Shown here piece after piece: positions 23,801 to 34,959 of a DNA stretch of 64,000 bases. Both the position numbers and the translations under genes were made by a program. Each line of letters begins with the position of its first letter. Position 1 is the first letter of the stretch. The notes under the pieces were generated by a model that was not told the DNA's origin, did not search any database, and was given only the letters and a program-made list of their open reading frames with translations. Source of the DNA: Elysia chlorotica (taxonomy: Eukaryota; Mollusca; Gastropoda; Plakobranchidae); the NCBI GenBank assembly GCA_003991915.1, contig RQTK01000230.1, positions 129,595-193,594 on the forward strand, given 5' to 3'.

Positions 23801-26800
23801 TAATCGAAAGCGTCAAAAACTTGTTCATGAATTTTCACTGTAAGAGTTTTTTTACCATCATCTATCCACTTCTGGGTAGTTGTAAAAGCTAAATTAAGTG
23901 ATAGCACTAGAGATATAGACAAGTGGTAAGGTCTAAAATTGGAACCCGATGGACTTGGTATGGATATGTTCAACTCCTTGGTGGAATGTGGAGGTAAGCT
24001 GTTTGAGATAGGAAAGATGAAATGCCTCAAACCTGTGGTGAAATTTTCTTCTTCTTGACCCACATACACATCAACTGTCCAATCCTTTGTGAACTGCACA
24101 TGTGCATTATTAGAAAGTTTGATCTGGAAAAAGATCAAAGGAATACCTAGCTTTGATGAAACACTGCATTTACATGTCACCAACCTATCCTTGGTATTGA
24201 GGAGACCAGCCTGGGGTATATCACCACGCTGCTTTAAAATGCTTGCAAATAAATTAAATTGGAGGAGACAAGAATCCATAAGGGTGTGAGCTGCAGAGGT
24301 GTCTTCAGAAAAACAGGGAACACACTTGAGGGTTCTCTCCATGAGGTTTTTTACAGAGCTATCAGTTTGTGCATTGTCCATCTGTTTGTCTTGAGAAGTT
24401 GGTACATGAATGAGCTTGAGCTCATCTGTAACTCCAACGATGAGATCCTCTGGTCACCCCAAAAAAACAAAAACAAATTGCATTGAGACAATAAGATTGA
24501 AAAAAAAACATTATCTCAAAGAATATTAATTTAGAAAACAAATTGATTTAAAACTATAAGAACCTTATTGAAATAAATGATATTAGAAATTGAAAAGGCT
24601 TTCAAAATTACAGTTAACACTAATAAAATTAACATTATATGCATTTTTCTTATTATCATACAGTCAATATTGAAAGTTAGCCTATAGTGTTGAGATTTAA
24701 TTGTTTACCATGTAATGAAATACAGGCCCATTACAAGGAGCTTTTAGGAGTCTAACTGTGCCTTTGACATTTTCATAATCATATGCAGTACAACTCAAAT
24801 TCAACAAACTAAGCCTCAAAGAACACCCTACATTTGATGAACAGAAATGAATCCGCAATTTTCTTTTTCTTTGTTTAGGTAAAATCCCATTTCATCCCAC
24901 AAACTAATCCCAAACACATGTCAGATCTGTCAAACTAATCCCCAACACATATCAGATCGATCAAACTAATCCCCAACACATGTCAGATCTGTCAAACTAA
25001 TCCCCAACACATGTCATATCTGTCAAACTAATCCCCAACACATGTCATATCTGTCAAACTAATCTCATACCAATGCCTCTTACATCTAATGAACCAGAGG
25101 TGTCTGCAAGCCCAAAAAGTTTCTAGTTACTTTGCTGAAGTTAACCTACAAATGATCAGCCACAGTCAAAGAATTATATTTTCACCACTAGTCTTAAATT
25201 AAATGATGATTGACACCAGTGAGTTTAGTATACCGTGAAAGGGTATAGATAAATAAAGAGGAGTAGCCGCCATCAGACACACGCCAAACATGATTGGATA
25301 TCAAAGAGACAAAACTGACATGACTTAATGCGAACTATTAATAATTAAGAGCTGGTTTATCGAGTCCGAGGGGTACTGCATTAGCCATAGTTAGTGACAA
25401 ACAAAGTGCCTGAAATGAGTTGCACTTTTCGCGCGAATAAAATAATCAGCTACAATAATAAATACAGTAATAAGGATACAAAGAATACAATTATTTTCAA
25501 TAAAAATTACATGTATTGTAATAATATTTAGAATTCAGGAACTATTAAATTACAGCAGCAGAATGGACTAGGATAGGGTTTTATAATGTTTTGTCTTTGC
25601 TCTATCCTTTTTCTCGTATCAATGCTCCCTGTCGCCTTATAGGATCCCCAAAAAGGACTTCAGGGAGCTCTGTTCTCTCTCTCTCTCAAAAATGCCAGAA
25701 TCTTCAACTTGATGAAGGCGGGCATACACCAAAGAAGAAGAAGAAGAACTAATTAAAAAACAAATGTTGGTGTGCAGGTCCAAAGTCCTATCGCAATGTA
25801 AGAACCGGGGAGAAACCCAGAGAGTGATAAAGAGTGAACAGAGATCTCTTAACCTATAGAGAACAAGCCCAGTCTTCAAACAGTTGCTCGTTTCCAATGA
25901 TTTTTTTTTAATTTTTTTATTGCTACATTGTTCAAACTACAATTCAGGCCTGTGTTAAAAGCATTTCGATTGAAGTGAGCTTACCTTTTATATTATGATC
26001 GTTTTGAACAGAAATTAGACTCACGACTCTTTCCATGTGGAAAGAGAATTTTGTTTGAAGAGCAACATTGATATGGCCGTCTCTTTGTCTTGTCAATGTT
26101 ACATCGCACATTTCAACACTTTTTCCTGTAAATGATTTTGAACAAAGCATTTCATTATAGGTTTGGAAAATAAATAAAGGATATAATCATATCTGAATAT
26201 ACAAATAAACTTGTTTGGTTATTTCCGTAAACAAATATATAAAAACAAGATCGTTGCATTAATTGAGGTTTATCTAAGCTGAAAATTCAGTTGTTTTTTT
26301 CACCACAAATATTGTCTTTATCCAACGCTGATTGTGTAAGTTCAATTAAAAAGAAAAGGAGTCAGCAGGATTTGCATGACTTGAACACTTGGCTGCCACA
26401 ACATGATTTGTTTAACTTGGCCTTGACCCACAAGAAGAGGAAGAAGGTAGACAGAGAGATAGGCAGACAAAGAAAAGAAAATGTTTGGCATGTAATATAT
26501 ATTTAAGAACATAAGACCTACTCAATCCAGTGATTGCCATAAAATTTTACAATTATTTACTTGTGTGTATAGTAATGTACATGGAAAATAAACAAAAACT
26601 GTTGTGTTAACATATAAAAGAATATTTCTATTAATCTAAATCTTTACATCATTGTGACCAAATAATTTTTACATAGGTTAAAATTCATAAAGACTTAACT
26701 ATTGATGTGGTGATATGCTCAAAAAGATCAAAGTGTAGTATGTATGGTTATGCTGAATAATGAAATTCCTGATGGCAATTTGCCTTTTTTAAAGATTTTT

Positions 26801-29800
26801 TTATTAAAAGACAAATCATGTAAGAAGAGAACTTACCGTTTAATGGCATAATCTTTTGCAAAATTTGAGATTAGATCACATTCATATGACTATTTGAAAA
26901 AAACGTTTTGTAAATTGATTTAGGGTGTGGGAACAAAAATGTTTGACATTTTTACATTGTCAAAGCCAAACACTAAGGACATGTTTCATTTGATAATTAC
27001 ATACCTGTTGTATAGAGCAAATTGTGTCCTCTTACAACGCAAGAGCGAGTTGAATGGGGAAGGTAAAACATCAACGCCTCTGATGCCACTTCATGAGGCA
27101 AAAATATATAGCTTTGTCCTGCAGTAAAAAAAAAAAAATAAATAAATTAGTTAGGAAAAGAACAGAATATTGTTTATTTCTCAAAAAGAGTTTTCCATCG
27201 ACAGCAAATAGCCAGTTCTTAGACATGTTAAGAAAAAAAAGGGAAAAAATATGTTTTCACAAGGACAGCAGGTTTTTAGACAGAGTGATTTTTTAAGCAG
27301 CAAGTTCTTGCACAGAGACTACCGTATTTCAAAGAGAAAGAAACAAAGGGTGAGTGTATATCTAAGATTATCATAAGTATAAACTTTGGAATATTTTCTA
27401 ACCTTTTATTCAAAGTGTAGCATCCCTTTGCACATAGTTTTGCCTATAAACCTTTTCCCATCACACTGCTTTTATATGCTCTTATGTTAGCACATCTATG
27501 TATTAAACTGCACACCTTCCATTTTGAAATAATAAATATCCGAGCTTTAATTTTTTCAAAGTCTAAAAATTCCCCTGGGGTAGAACATTGGCTGTATTAC
27601 AGTGCTCAGTAAAAGAAAGGCTCCACCACTTTGTCTCTGGCTCAAAGGGGGCGAACTGGCTTAAGCGTTGGTCTCCAGATCGTGAGGTATGCGGTTCGAA
27701 TCCCACGATCAGCAGATTTATTTGCCCTACTTCGTCCCCTGTAACTTGTTGGATTTATGTCAGTATAACGTGGCCAGCTGAGACAGGATTCATGGTATCC
27801 CCGCTCTGTCTCGTGTGTGGCAGCATATAAAATTGTCAGACGCCAGTATAGGAGCCGTCCACAATATAGCCTATCTAGCGCTGACATTGGGCGTAGAATC
27901 AACTTAACTCAACTATTACTCAAAAGGTTAAACCAAAACAACCAAAAGGGTTACACAGGAGAGTAAAAAAAACAACAATCCGTAATTATATTAAAATGCT
28001 TAAAATGGGTCCATGTGCCTCAAGAAATCAGTTTGTCAATAAAACTGTCAGTTATTGATTTGGGCTTGTGCGTATCTTATTTTTTGAGTAAAATCTATGA
28101 AATTCAATGTTTTCAAGAAGACAATCCAATGTAACTTATATGAAAGACATGAATGGCATGCACATACATTTCTTATTTAATTGAATTCAAATTGATTTTT
28201 TTATAAATGTCACATCTTGATTATCACAGTGTTCCACACACATCATTACAGATAGAAAGTTACCTGTATCACTAACACATAAAAGTCCAGTGAAAGGTAA
28301 ATTCACTCCATGTTTAGATTCACTCTCGCCACTACTGAGTGCCGATTCAAGCGATGATATAGCATCTTCATGTTTCAAAGCAGCTTTTTCTGGCCAACTG
28401 TCAAAGTCAATTCTTGATATGGAGACAACTCTTGAGTTGGCTTGACAAAGCATTATCAGTTTCTTCATTTGGGGCATCAGTGACTTAATCCTGTAGAAAT
28501 ATACACAGCCCTGTGCATCACAAAGAAGAACTATTGGTGATTTGAGACATGCTGCTTCTTTCCCAAAGAGAAGAGTGAAAAGACTTGTGGGAATAACTAA
28601 TGTTTGTGTTGTGGTGTGGAATCTTCTTGTATCTTTTTGAAAATCTGCATGTTCTTCGGCAACAACATGTAGAAAATTTGGTGAACTTGATATGGAATCT
28701 GCAAATAAAAATAAAAATCCTGAGATAAATGGCTTTTTTTGCACTATTATTAAACATTATTTCTGAAAGTTTATTTAGTAATATAAAAAATAAAAGTAAA
28801 TGCCACAAGGAGTTTAGTATGGCCTTTTTATGCATAAGCCCTTATGCCATGGTATACTTTAAATTGTTAGCTATACTTTTTTAAATGTCCTAGAGTGAAG
28901 AGCCCTTGTTGTAGTGAATATGCCACGATGAAGATAATAATTCTGACTCTCACTATCTGTCCTTTATACTATTTAACATGACATTAAGTTGCTCTCTTTC
29001 AATACCATTTAATAAAATAAAGGCAAATTTTTTTTGGTATATTGGTTTTCCTCAGGTCAAATCCCCTATAAGAACCTTTTAGTGAGACAATTGGTACCAT
29101 AGAAAACTAATTAAAGTGGAATATTCTGATTCTATATTATTTCTTTATTTTAAATACATGTAGTTGGTAGATTTTATTAGCTTTTATTGATTATATTTTT
29201 ATTTATTTATTTATTCATTGAACATTAAATACATGTAGGCCTACTCTTTAACTTACGAAGACCAGAGTTGTTGTTTTTTAACATTCTATAAAGAATACCT
29301 AAAACTTAGTAAAAGTAAGACATGACATATTATATATAACAGTTATTATGCTTAACACAAATTGAACAATCAACTTATCAATACTTGCCCTGGCAAAACA
29401 GCCTCTTCTCTACCCCAGTAGAAAAGCTCTGAATGCATCTGGCTTGATTTCCGTCTAAAATAAATACTTTAATATAAGCAATATTTTCAGATATAACCAA
29501 AGCAACTAAATTTTCTTCAAATACTGCAATGTCGATTATCTCAGTATCCAGGTTGCATACACAATGGTTTTCATCAATAGACAAGGAGAAAAGGTTTTGC
29601 TGTGAGGAAAGCTCTGGTTGAAATGAGTTTGTGTTTGTACTTTCCAAACCCTGCCTCTCTTTGACACCAAGAAGATCAGCAAAAATGTCTTCCTGCTCAC
29701 TTGGAACGTCATATTTCCTCCTTTTATTTGATCTGCAATTAAAAGGAGGGAAAATATAAATTTTAAAATGCTGTGAACGTAAAGTTATAATTCAGTCATT

Positions 29801-32800
29801 CTTTGTTATTATCTTCCCAGTTGATTTTATATAGTGATTTTTTTAAACTTAAATCAGAAGTTAAGTGCGTAGTCTCCCTCTGCTTTTCATCACGTTCATC
29901 TTTTACTATATGTGATAGTATTTCCTTATTGTGAAAACATTTGCTCAAAATAGTTAAATCGTTAAAATAATTAATAATAAAACTAAAAGACCTACTCTTT
30001 TTCAGTTTCTTTGTTTTCTACCGGCAAAGAGATTTTCCATATGGATGACCTGCAGGCAACTATGACTTGGTATGATTTGCAGGAAGAAGATGCTGCTATG
30101 GTAGCACTTTTAATGGCATCTTGAGATTTCAAGATGTATACATTCTGTGGAAATAAGGCACCAGGTCTCAATTCATTCATCACTGACAAATAGGACAACA
30201 GTGCAATCAATTTCTTAAAAGTATTTCCTAGTCATAAGATTATTGATAGCCTGGTCAAAAAATACACTTCTTTTCTCAAAGTCAAGAGCTGTTCTAAACC
30301 ACTGACAAACTGGTAATGCATATAATGTGAATATTTGTCCTCCAATTTCATACCTGTTTGCATACATGCTCAACATCTACATCGATCAATTTCAGGTCAA
30401 TTTTTGCGACAATGAACAAACTAAATTTAATTTGATCATTGAAAGATACAATTATAAATTAAGTAAATTTAATGTTTATTTGTTAGTTTCTTTTAAACGT
30501 CCAACACCAGAAATTAGTCTATCTAGACCAATGCCTGACATTCAGAGGGGCGCGGTGGCTCTGGGGTAAAATATCGGCTTTCGACGCAAAAGGTCTGAAT
30601 TTGAGCCGTAGAGATTGCGCTCCCTGCTGGTTGGGTCGGTGTCAGTTTAATGTGACCAGCTGAGACAGGAGTCGTGGTATCCCCGCCCTGTCTTGTGTGT
30701 GGCAGCACGTACAATTGTCAGACGTCAGTCTTGGGGTTCGTCCACAATATAGCCTATATAGTGCTGATGTGGACGTTAAACCAACTCAACAAGCCTGACA
30801 TTCACAATTTTACTGTCTATCACACTGAGACAGAAACCGACCAAGACTCCTGCTCTGGACAGCCAATCATGAATCATTCATGATTCAAATACTGAAATTA
30901 AGCCCCTGTAGTAGAGCATGGTTCCAATCCTAATGAATGAAAGGCCAACGCTCTACCACTTCTACCCTTCACAGCCTACATCAATCAATTATTCAATAGG
31001 ATCAATACAATTTTAGGTTATAAATAAAAGTGCATTGCCCTCTGAAAGGATCAATCATCCGCAGCTTGATATAAAGTCTGCATCTAGGCATAGCCTGTTA
31101 CCAAAAGTGAGGAAACCATCTGCATACTTTAAAACATATATCAGACAATCAAAGATTACAAAAGAGCTCAAGCAGACTTTAGAAAACTTTTTTTTTAAAC
31201 CAAATTTTAAGATCTATTATCGATTAATTACAGATTTTTATGCAAAAGGTGGAACGTTGCACATTAATTGGCTGTAACATGAAGTGCTCATAATTGTCAA
31301 CTTCCAAATCAATACGTTATGTTTTACATAAATAATAGGCCTAGATAGACTAGATCTAGTCTCTAGACTAGATAGATCTACTAGTCTCTCGGCACTCCTT
31401 GAGTGTCCAAGGAGTGCAGATTCTCTTTTTAACAGTTGTTTTTTTTATCTAGAATCTAGTTTAGATTTAAATAATAGATCTAGATCCTGATTTACATATA
31501 TCTGAGATAATATCAAACCTATATCTAGACTCTAGTGATACCTGAAAAATGGTACTACTACATGTAGTACAGAACCGACTCTTCTTGATCTCTAGAGATC
31601 TGGAGGCTAAATCTAGAATCTCTAGATAGGCACTTTGATAAAAAAATAATTTTTATGCTATGACATTAAAACTTAGTTTTTTAAAGAGAGCTCAATGAGA
31701 CCTTTCCAAAAACACTAAGTTTTTTAGTATGGCTTTATTATGTCAAAAGTTATTGCAGTTTTAAGGTCTGAAAATCGAGCGAAATATTGCTTCTTCGTCT
31801 TTGTAATAAATATCATTTTTTGCGTACCCAAATGCGTAAATTGTTGTGGGTTTTTGTATATAACTTTTTTGTTTTTTAATATATTTTTGTCAAATTTGGA
31901 GTGTTAAAAGATATGCATGTCCTTAATACATTGAAATATTTTAATACTATCTTCTTGTTTCTTCCTTTTTATTAAGTTTTTAATTGTTGCATGTGTCTCT
32001 TTTAAAAATATGTCCCATTGCGACTTTGCTGATTACGTAAATGTCTGTAACTTCTGTAATAATGGAAAGAACTGAATGAAATAAGGAACAAATGAAAAAG
32101 AACCCAAAACTAACATTTAAAAAGAATGGAATTGAATTTTGAAAGTGAACTGGTTTTCAAAAATACCTGAAGTTAAATTTTACTGGTGATATCTTGTCCC
32201 CCCCACAGGCACCGCCCCTTCCACTTCATTTTGATATCAGCAGCTGAAGAGAGAAATATCCCCCATCAGCATGTCTGTGATGAATTCCGTTACAGAGATG
32301 GTAAATTCATCATTGTAGCCTTCGTAGCTCATGATAATCATCTGGCGCTTGTTCTTCTTGTGATACCGTTTTATCGTTCCGCAGAACTCTTCATTCCCAC
32401 CATCTACCTCCCACACATGGCGTACACATTTCCCTATTACGTCTGTACTGGAGCATAAAACAAGCCGAACAAAGCTTTTTTCATCTTCTCCCAAAGATTC
32501 AAATAGTGTCTCCTCAATGCCTTCATCTTTCTCCAGAGCTTCCTTCACCTGCTTTTCCATTTTACGTCTTTGGGCTGTGTCTTTCTTTCGCGCCACCTCC
32601 TTTAGTCGTACCACTTTTTCCTTCTCTACCTTTCCTTCTCTCTCTTCTAAGATACTCCTGATTTTTTGTCCCTGCTGCACAGAGAATTTAATTATCTTGT
32701 CTCTAGTGAGCTTATCCTTTTTTACAAGCCAGTCGATGGTTTTATTTGTCCTACTCTTGACTTTGGCATCAATATAGCCAGTTTTGGCATTGGGGGCACG

Positions 32801-34439
32801 CTTGCATTATAAATGTTTGAGAAAGGATACAAAACTTGACGCTTCTTGTTAAATAATTGTACTTTCTATATTATTTATTTAATATAGATTCTAGATCCAG
32901 CCTTTTTTTTTTTTTTTAAGAATACTATACTAATACTCTACAACCTTGTTTAAATAAAATGAACCAAAAAGGTATGTGAAAAAAGGGTCTAGATCTACTT
33001 ATTATTAATGTTGAACATGTACCATGAACCAAACATCAGAGTTTCAGACACCTAAGCCTAAGGCAAACCGCGGCTTTTTTAAAACCCATATTTGTAGTAA
33101 ATAAAGTCTAGAATCTCTAGAATAGCCTTATATGCCTAGATCTAGATCTACTAAAGATGTAGACATGTTAACGAATTTATAAAATGATATAATTGGACTA
33201 GCTCCATTTGTTTACATAATAAAATCCTATTATCGATAGATTCACGATTGGAAAATGCTCATCAAGGCCAATGACACGTTTTTTGGAACTTTCTTATTCC
33301 AAATGGAAGCCTCACACATAAACTTTTATTTGCCATTCCAAAGGAAAACAGGCTGAAAAAGCCGAAAAAAACGTCACTTTTAAACTAAAATTAATGATTA
33401 TGAAGTTACAGAGCCATCAACTTACCTAATTTTTGCTTAAAATTTACAAATAATCCTGAAATCGTACGTGAAAATAATTTACACTATTGTAACCGCCATA
33501 TAACATTTAATAGACTAGAGTCTAACCCATTAGCCCATGGTCTAGATCTAGCTTGTTTTATTCAATTTCACTTTTAGTTTCTTTAGTGGCGTTGAGGGGT
33601 TCAGATTTTCCGCGGAAAGGGGAAGCAACTTGGCATCAGCGGGTGGGCACAGAGTAACTCCGTGCCCTTTTAATTTCGGTAATAAAACGTCAACGGACAC
33701 AGAGCGGCTCTAAGCTTAGATACCGTAATAAGACGGGTTATAAGGTGGCGTCGAGGTGCTAAAGATAGCGTGCTGGGGTGTGACATTCTAGAATACGGCG
33801 GCTGCAGGCCTAGGTGACATCGTTTGTATAAGCATTTAAGAAGGGGCGCTTGCTTCAATCGTCCGTTGTTGTTTGTTTTTTTTAAATTAAAATAGGTTGC
33901 GTTCTTTTTTTATTCAACCTTTTCTTGTCAAAATTTATTTACGCTATAACCCTTAATACTTTAAAACCGCATGAACAGTAAATTGGGAATAAAAACTAAG
34001 CAATAAATTAAAGAAAACATTGTTTTTAATGAATGAGTGAAGTGCATGTATGGCTTAATAGTGTTAGGGGAAAACTTGGCATAGTCTATATTGGTTGTTG
34101 CATGTTTGTTTTTTTGGTAGCATTTACGACATTCTTTCCATGTACTCCAGGTTTCTAGTATAAATCAAATGATGGAGTCGAATGTTCCACGCATAAAAAA
34201 ATCCGTTACCTGTCACAAGAACTGCAAGATAATAGTTTACTTTTTTTTCATTAATTTCCATCTGCAATTCCCCAATGATGTTACATCGCGCTCCTGAAGA
34301 ATGCAAACAGAGAGGAACAGATGCGCACACAAAAAACCTCTTTCTGCAATTTTTAGAAAATGAATCAACTCGTTGTAGGGACATATCAAAACCCCATCGG
34401 AATAATTGTCAACAACATTTTGTGAAGTTTCAACCTCAA
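20864..34439 (-). CDS. FAAP100: FAAP100, Fanconi anaemia core complex 100-kDa subunit (first exon unresolved)
   Basis: Nuclear protein that with FANCB and FANCL forms the catalytic module for FANCD2 monoubiquitination in interstrand-crosslink repair (family knowledge). Coding exons in transcript order: 34438-34338 (upper end uncertain, 34439 or 34460), 30182-29996, 29732-29389, 28698-28264, 27118-27005, 26125-25985, 24449-23586, 22977-22685, 22134-22048, 20977-20864 (TAA at 20866-20864). Every junction keeps phase; about 893 residues (human about 881). Diagnostic blocks are SLFTLLFGKE then SPIVLLCDAQGCVYF (compare LFGLLFG and SPVVLCG in the human protein), KDWTVDVYV, and the C-terminal LNQHLQCYK coil segment. 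The N-terminal half should be a beta-propeller. The 29389 junction uses a GC donor. No ATG was found for the first recognised exon, so the start exon is missing. The gene is hard to recognise because the family diverges fast. Confidence 0.85.
21000..22047. other. Last intron of FAAP100, nothing recognised
   Basis: AT-rich intron between the last two FAAP100 exons (20978-22047). It has short random frames only, no repeat or RNA gene seen. Confidence 0.4.
24900..25066. repeat. 31-bp minisatellite, 5 full units plus a partial unit
   Basis: Units start at 24900, 24931, 24962, 24993 and 25024, with a broken sixth at 25055. Each begins CAAACTAATCCCCAACACAT and ends in a GTCAGATCTGT-like block. Units differ by one to five substitutions (GTCAG/GTCAT, CTGT/CGAT). 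The array is in a FAAP100 intron. Units abut without spacers, so this is a tandem repeat rather than a CRISPR array. Confidence 0.9.
27573..27915 (+). mobile_element. SINE copy 5, compound with two tRNA-like heads
   Basis: The left part starts CCTGGGGTAGAACATTGGCT, as in the first head type. After about 80 bases a second tRNA-like unit begins: GCGAACTGGCTTAAGCG, an A-box-like TGGCTTAAGCG near 27657 and a perfect B box GGTTCGAATCC at 27693-27703. The common body (GTGTGGCAGCATATAAAATT, ACAATATAGCCTATCTAGCG) and a degraded CAACTTAACTCAACT tail follow. It is antisense within a FAAP100 intron. The arrangement fits a dimeric SINE or a SINE inserted into another. Confidence 0.75.
30545..30792 (+). 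mobile_element. SINE copy 6 with exact 12-bp target-site duplication
   Basis: Full-length member with head GGGCGCGGTGGCTCTGGGGT, body GACAGGAGTCGTGGTATCCC and end CCTATATAGTGCTGATGTGG plus an AACCAACTCAACAA tail. GCCTGACATTCA occurs directly before (30533-30544) and directly after it (30793-30804). It is antisense in the FAAP100 intron between the two most 5' recognised exons. With copy 1 it fixes the ends of the element at about 250 bp. Confidence 0.88.
30905..30965 (-). mobile_element. Short tRNA-like head remnant
   Basis: Read on the minus strand, AGTGGTAGAGCGTTGGCCTT followed by ATTGGAACC resembles the A-box and B-box region of a tRNA-derived SINE head. No SINE body follows, so it is probably a fragment. 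It lies just right of SINE copy 6. Confidence 0.4.
31330..31640. repeat. TCTAGA/AGATCT-rich block with a small hairpin
   Basis: Many overlapping TAGATC/TCTAGA words. It includes a 10-bp hairpin (GCACTCCTTG at 31392-31401 against CAAGGAGTGC at 31408-31417). It lies in the long 5' intron of FAAP100. There is no coding signal. Confidence 0.5.
32237..32797 (-). CDS. Unassigned intronless open frame inside the FAAP100 gene, probably element-derived
   Basis: Open from just after a TAA at about 32798 to the TGA at 32237-32239, roughly 185 codons, with no convincing ATG near the start. The N-terminal part is basic (DAKVKSR, KTIDWLVKKDK). Next comes a long Lys/Glu/Arg-rich, probably helical stretch. 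The C-terminal part, with HVWEVDGG, EFCGTIKRYHKKN, MSYEGYNDEFTIS and ITDMLMGD, has the hydrophobic/acidic spacing of a small Tudor-like beta-barrel (inference). Its clean coding character in a gene-poor intron, on the same strand as FAAP100, suggests a captured or transposon-encoded 3' piece. Homology to FAAP100 is not seen. I do not recognise the family. Confidence 0.5.
   Translation of the reverse strand, partial: APNAKTGYIDAKVKSRTNKTIDWLVKKDKLTRDKIIKFSVQQGQKIRSILEEREGKVEKEKVVRLKEVARKKDTAQRRKMEKQVKEALEKDEGIEETLFESLGEDEKSFVRLVLCSSTDVIGKCVRHVWEVDGGNEEFCGTIKRYHKKNKRQMIIMSYEGYNDEFTISVTEFITDMLMGDISLFSC
32800..34337. other. Long 5' intron of FAAP100, otherwise unassigned
   Basis: It contains TCTAGA-type words (near 33000, 33110-33155, 33540) and, at about 33590-33870, a less AT-rich island with several CpGs and a 10-bp hairpin (33645-33667, one mismatch). 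No gene is recognised. Confidence 0.4.
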
Positions 34440-34838
34440 CTTCAGGAGTGAAATAGAAAGCTGGGTTGTTTTTTTGTTGTTGTTTGTTTTTCTGGTTTGT
34501 TTGTTTTTTAATTCTTTTAAGTGAAATACGGAGCAGATAATAGTATTTTGTAATAAACAGACAGACACAATTTTTTTGCATGGATTAGATCCCATAGTCG
34601 GACGTCTAATCTACTTGCATCCATCGCCCAATATGTTTTTATTTCAAAAGAAATAAAAAAAACAACTTACGAACAAGACACAGAACAAAACAAAACTCTC
34701 AAGTACAACATCCCGTTTTAGTTGTTGTGTTGTCGATGTTGTCACGTGTGTGCATTCACTCTTTTTTTACCAACGTATATTAAATTTTATAATCCAGCGC
34801 CAGAAACTTTTTTCTGTATAATAATTAAGGTAAAGCGT

Positions 34839-34842
<4 letters not shown>

Positions 34843-34869
<27 letters not shown>
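34843..34869. repeat. (AC)n microsatellite
   Basis: A run of CA dinucleotides directly beside the Penelope-like fragment. Confidence 0.9.
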
Positions 34870-34873
<4 letters not shown>

Positions 34874-34959
34874 AAGAATTTTTTTTACCTCCCGCCACCT
34901 AATCCGCCTTTTCGTTGTCCTAACCTGTTTTACTGTATACACCAAGGCGCCTTGATGCA

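Noticed and set aside
24900..25066. CRISPR-like array
   Set aside because: Units abut with no spacers, and this is an animal gene intron.
26837..26852. A 16-nt microexon of FAAP100 between 27005 and 26125
   Set aside because: The exons on either side join directly in phase and match the family alignment; including the microexon leads to a stop.
27650..27720. Functional tRNA gene
   Set aside because: A and B boxes are present but the acceptor stem does not pair, and a SINE body follows.
34210..34384. Alternative FAAP100 first exon in another frame, with an ATG and a GTAACG donor
   Set aside because: Its phase fits, but the encoded residues do not resemble the propeller start, whereas the overlapping frame at 34338-34439 does. 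It remains a weak alternative.
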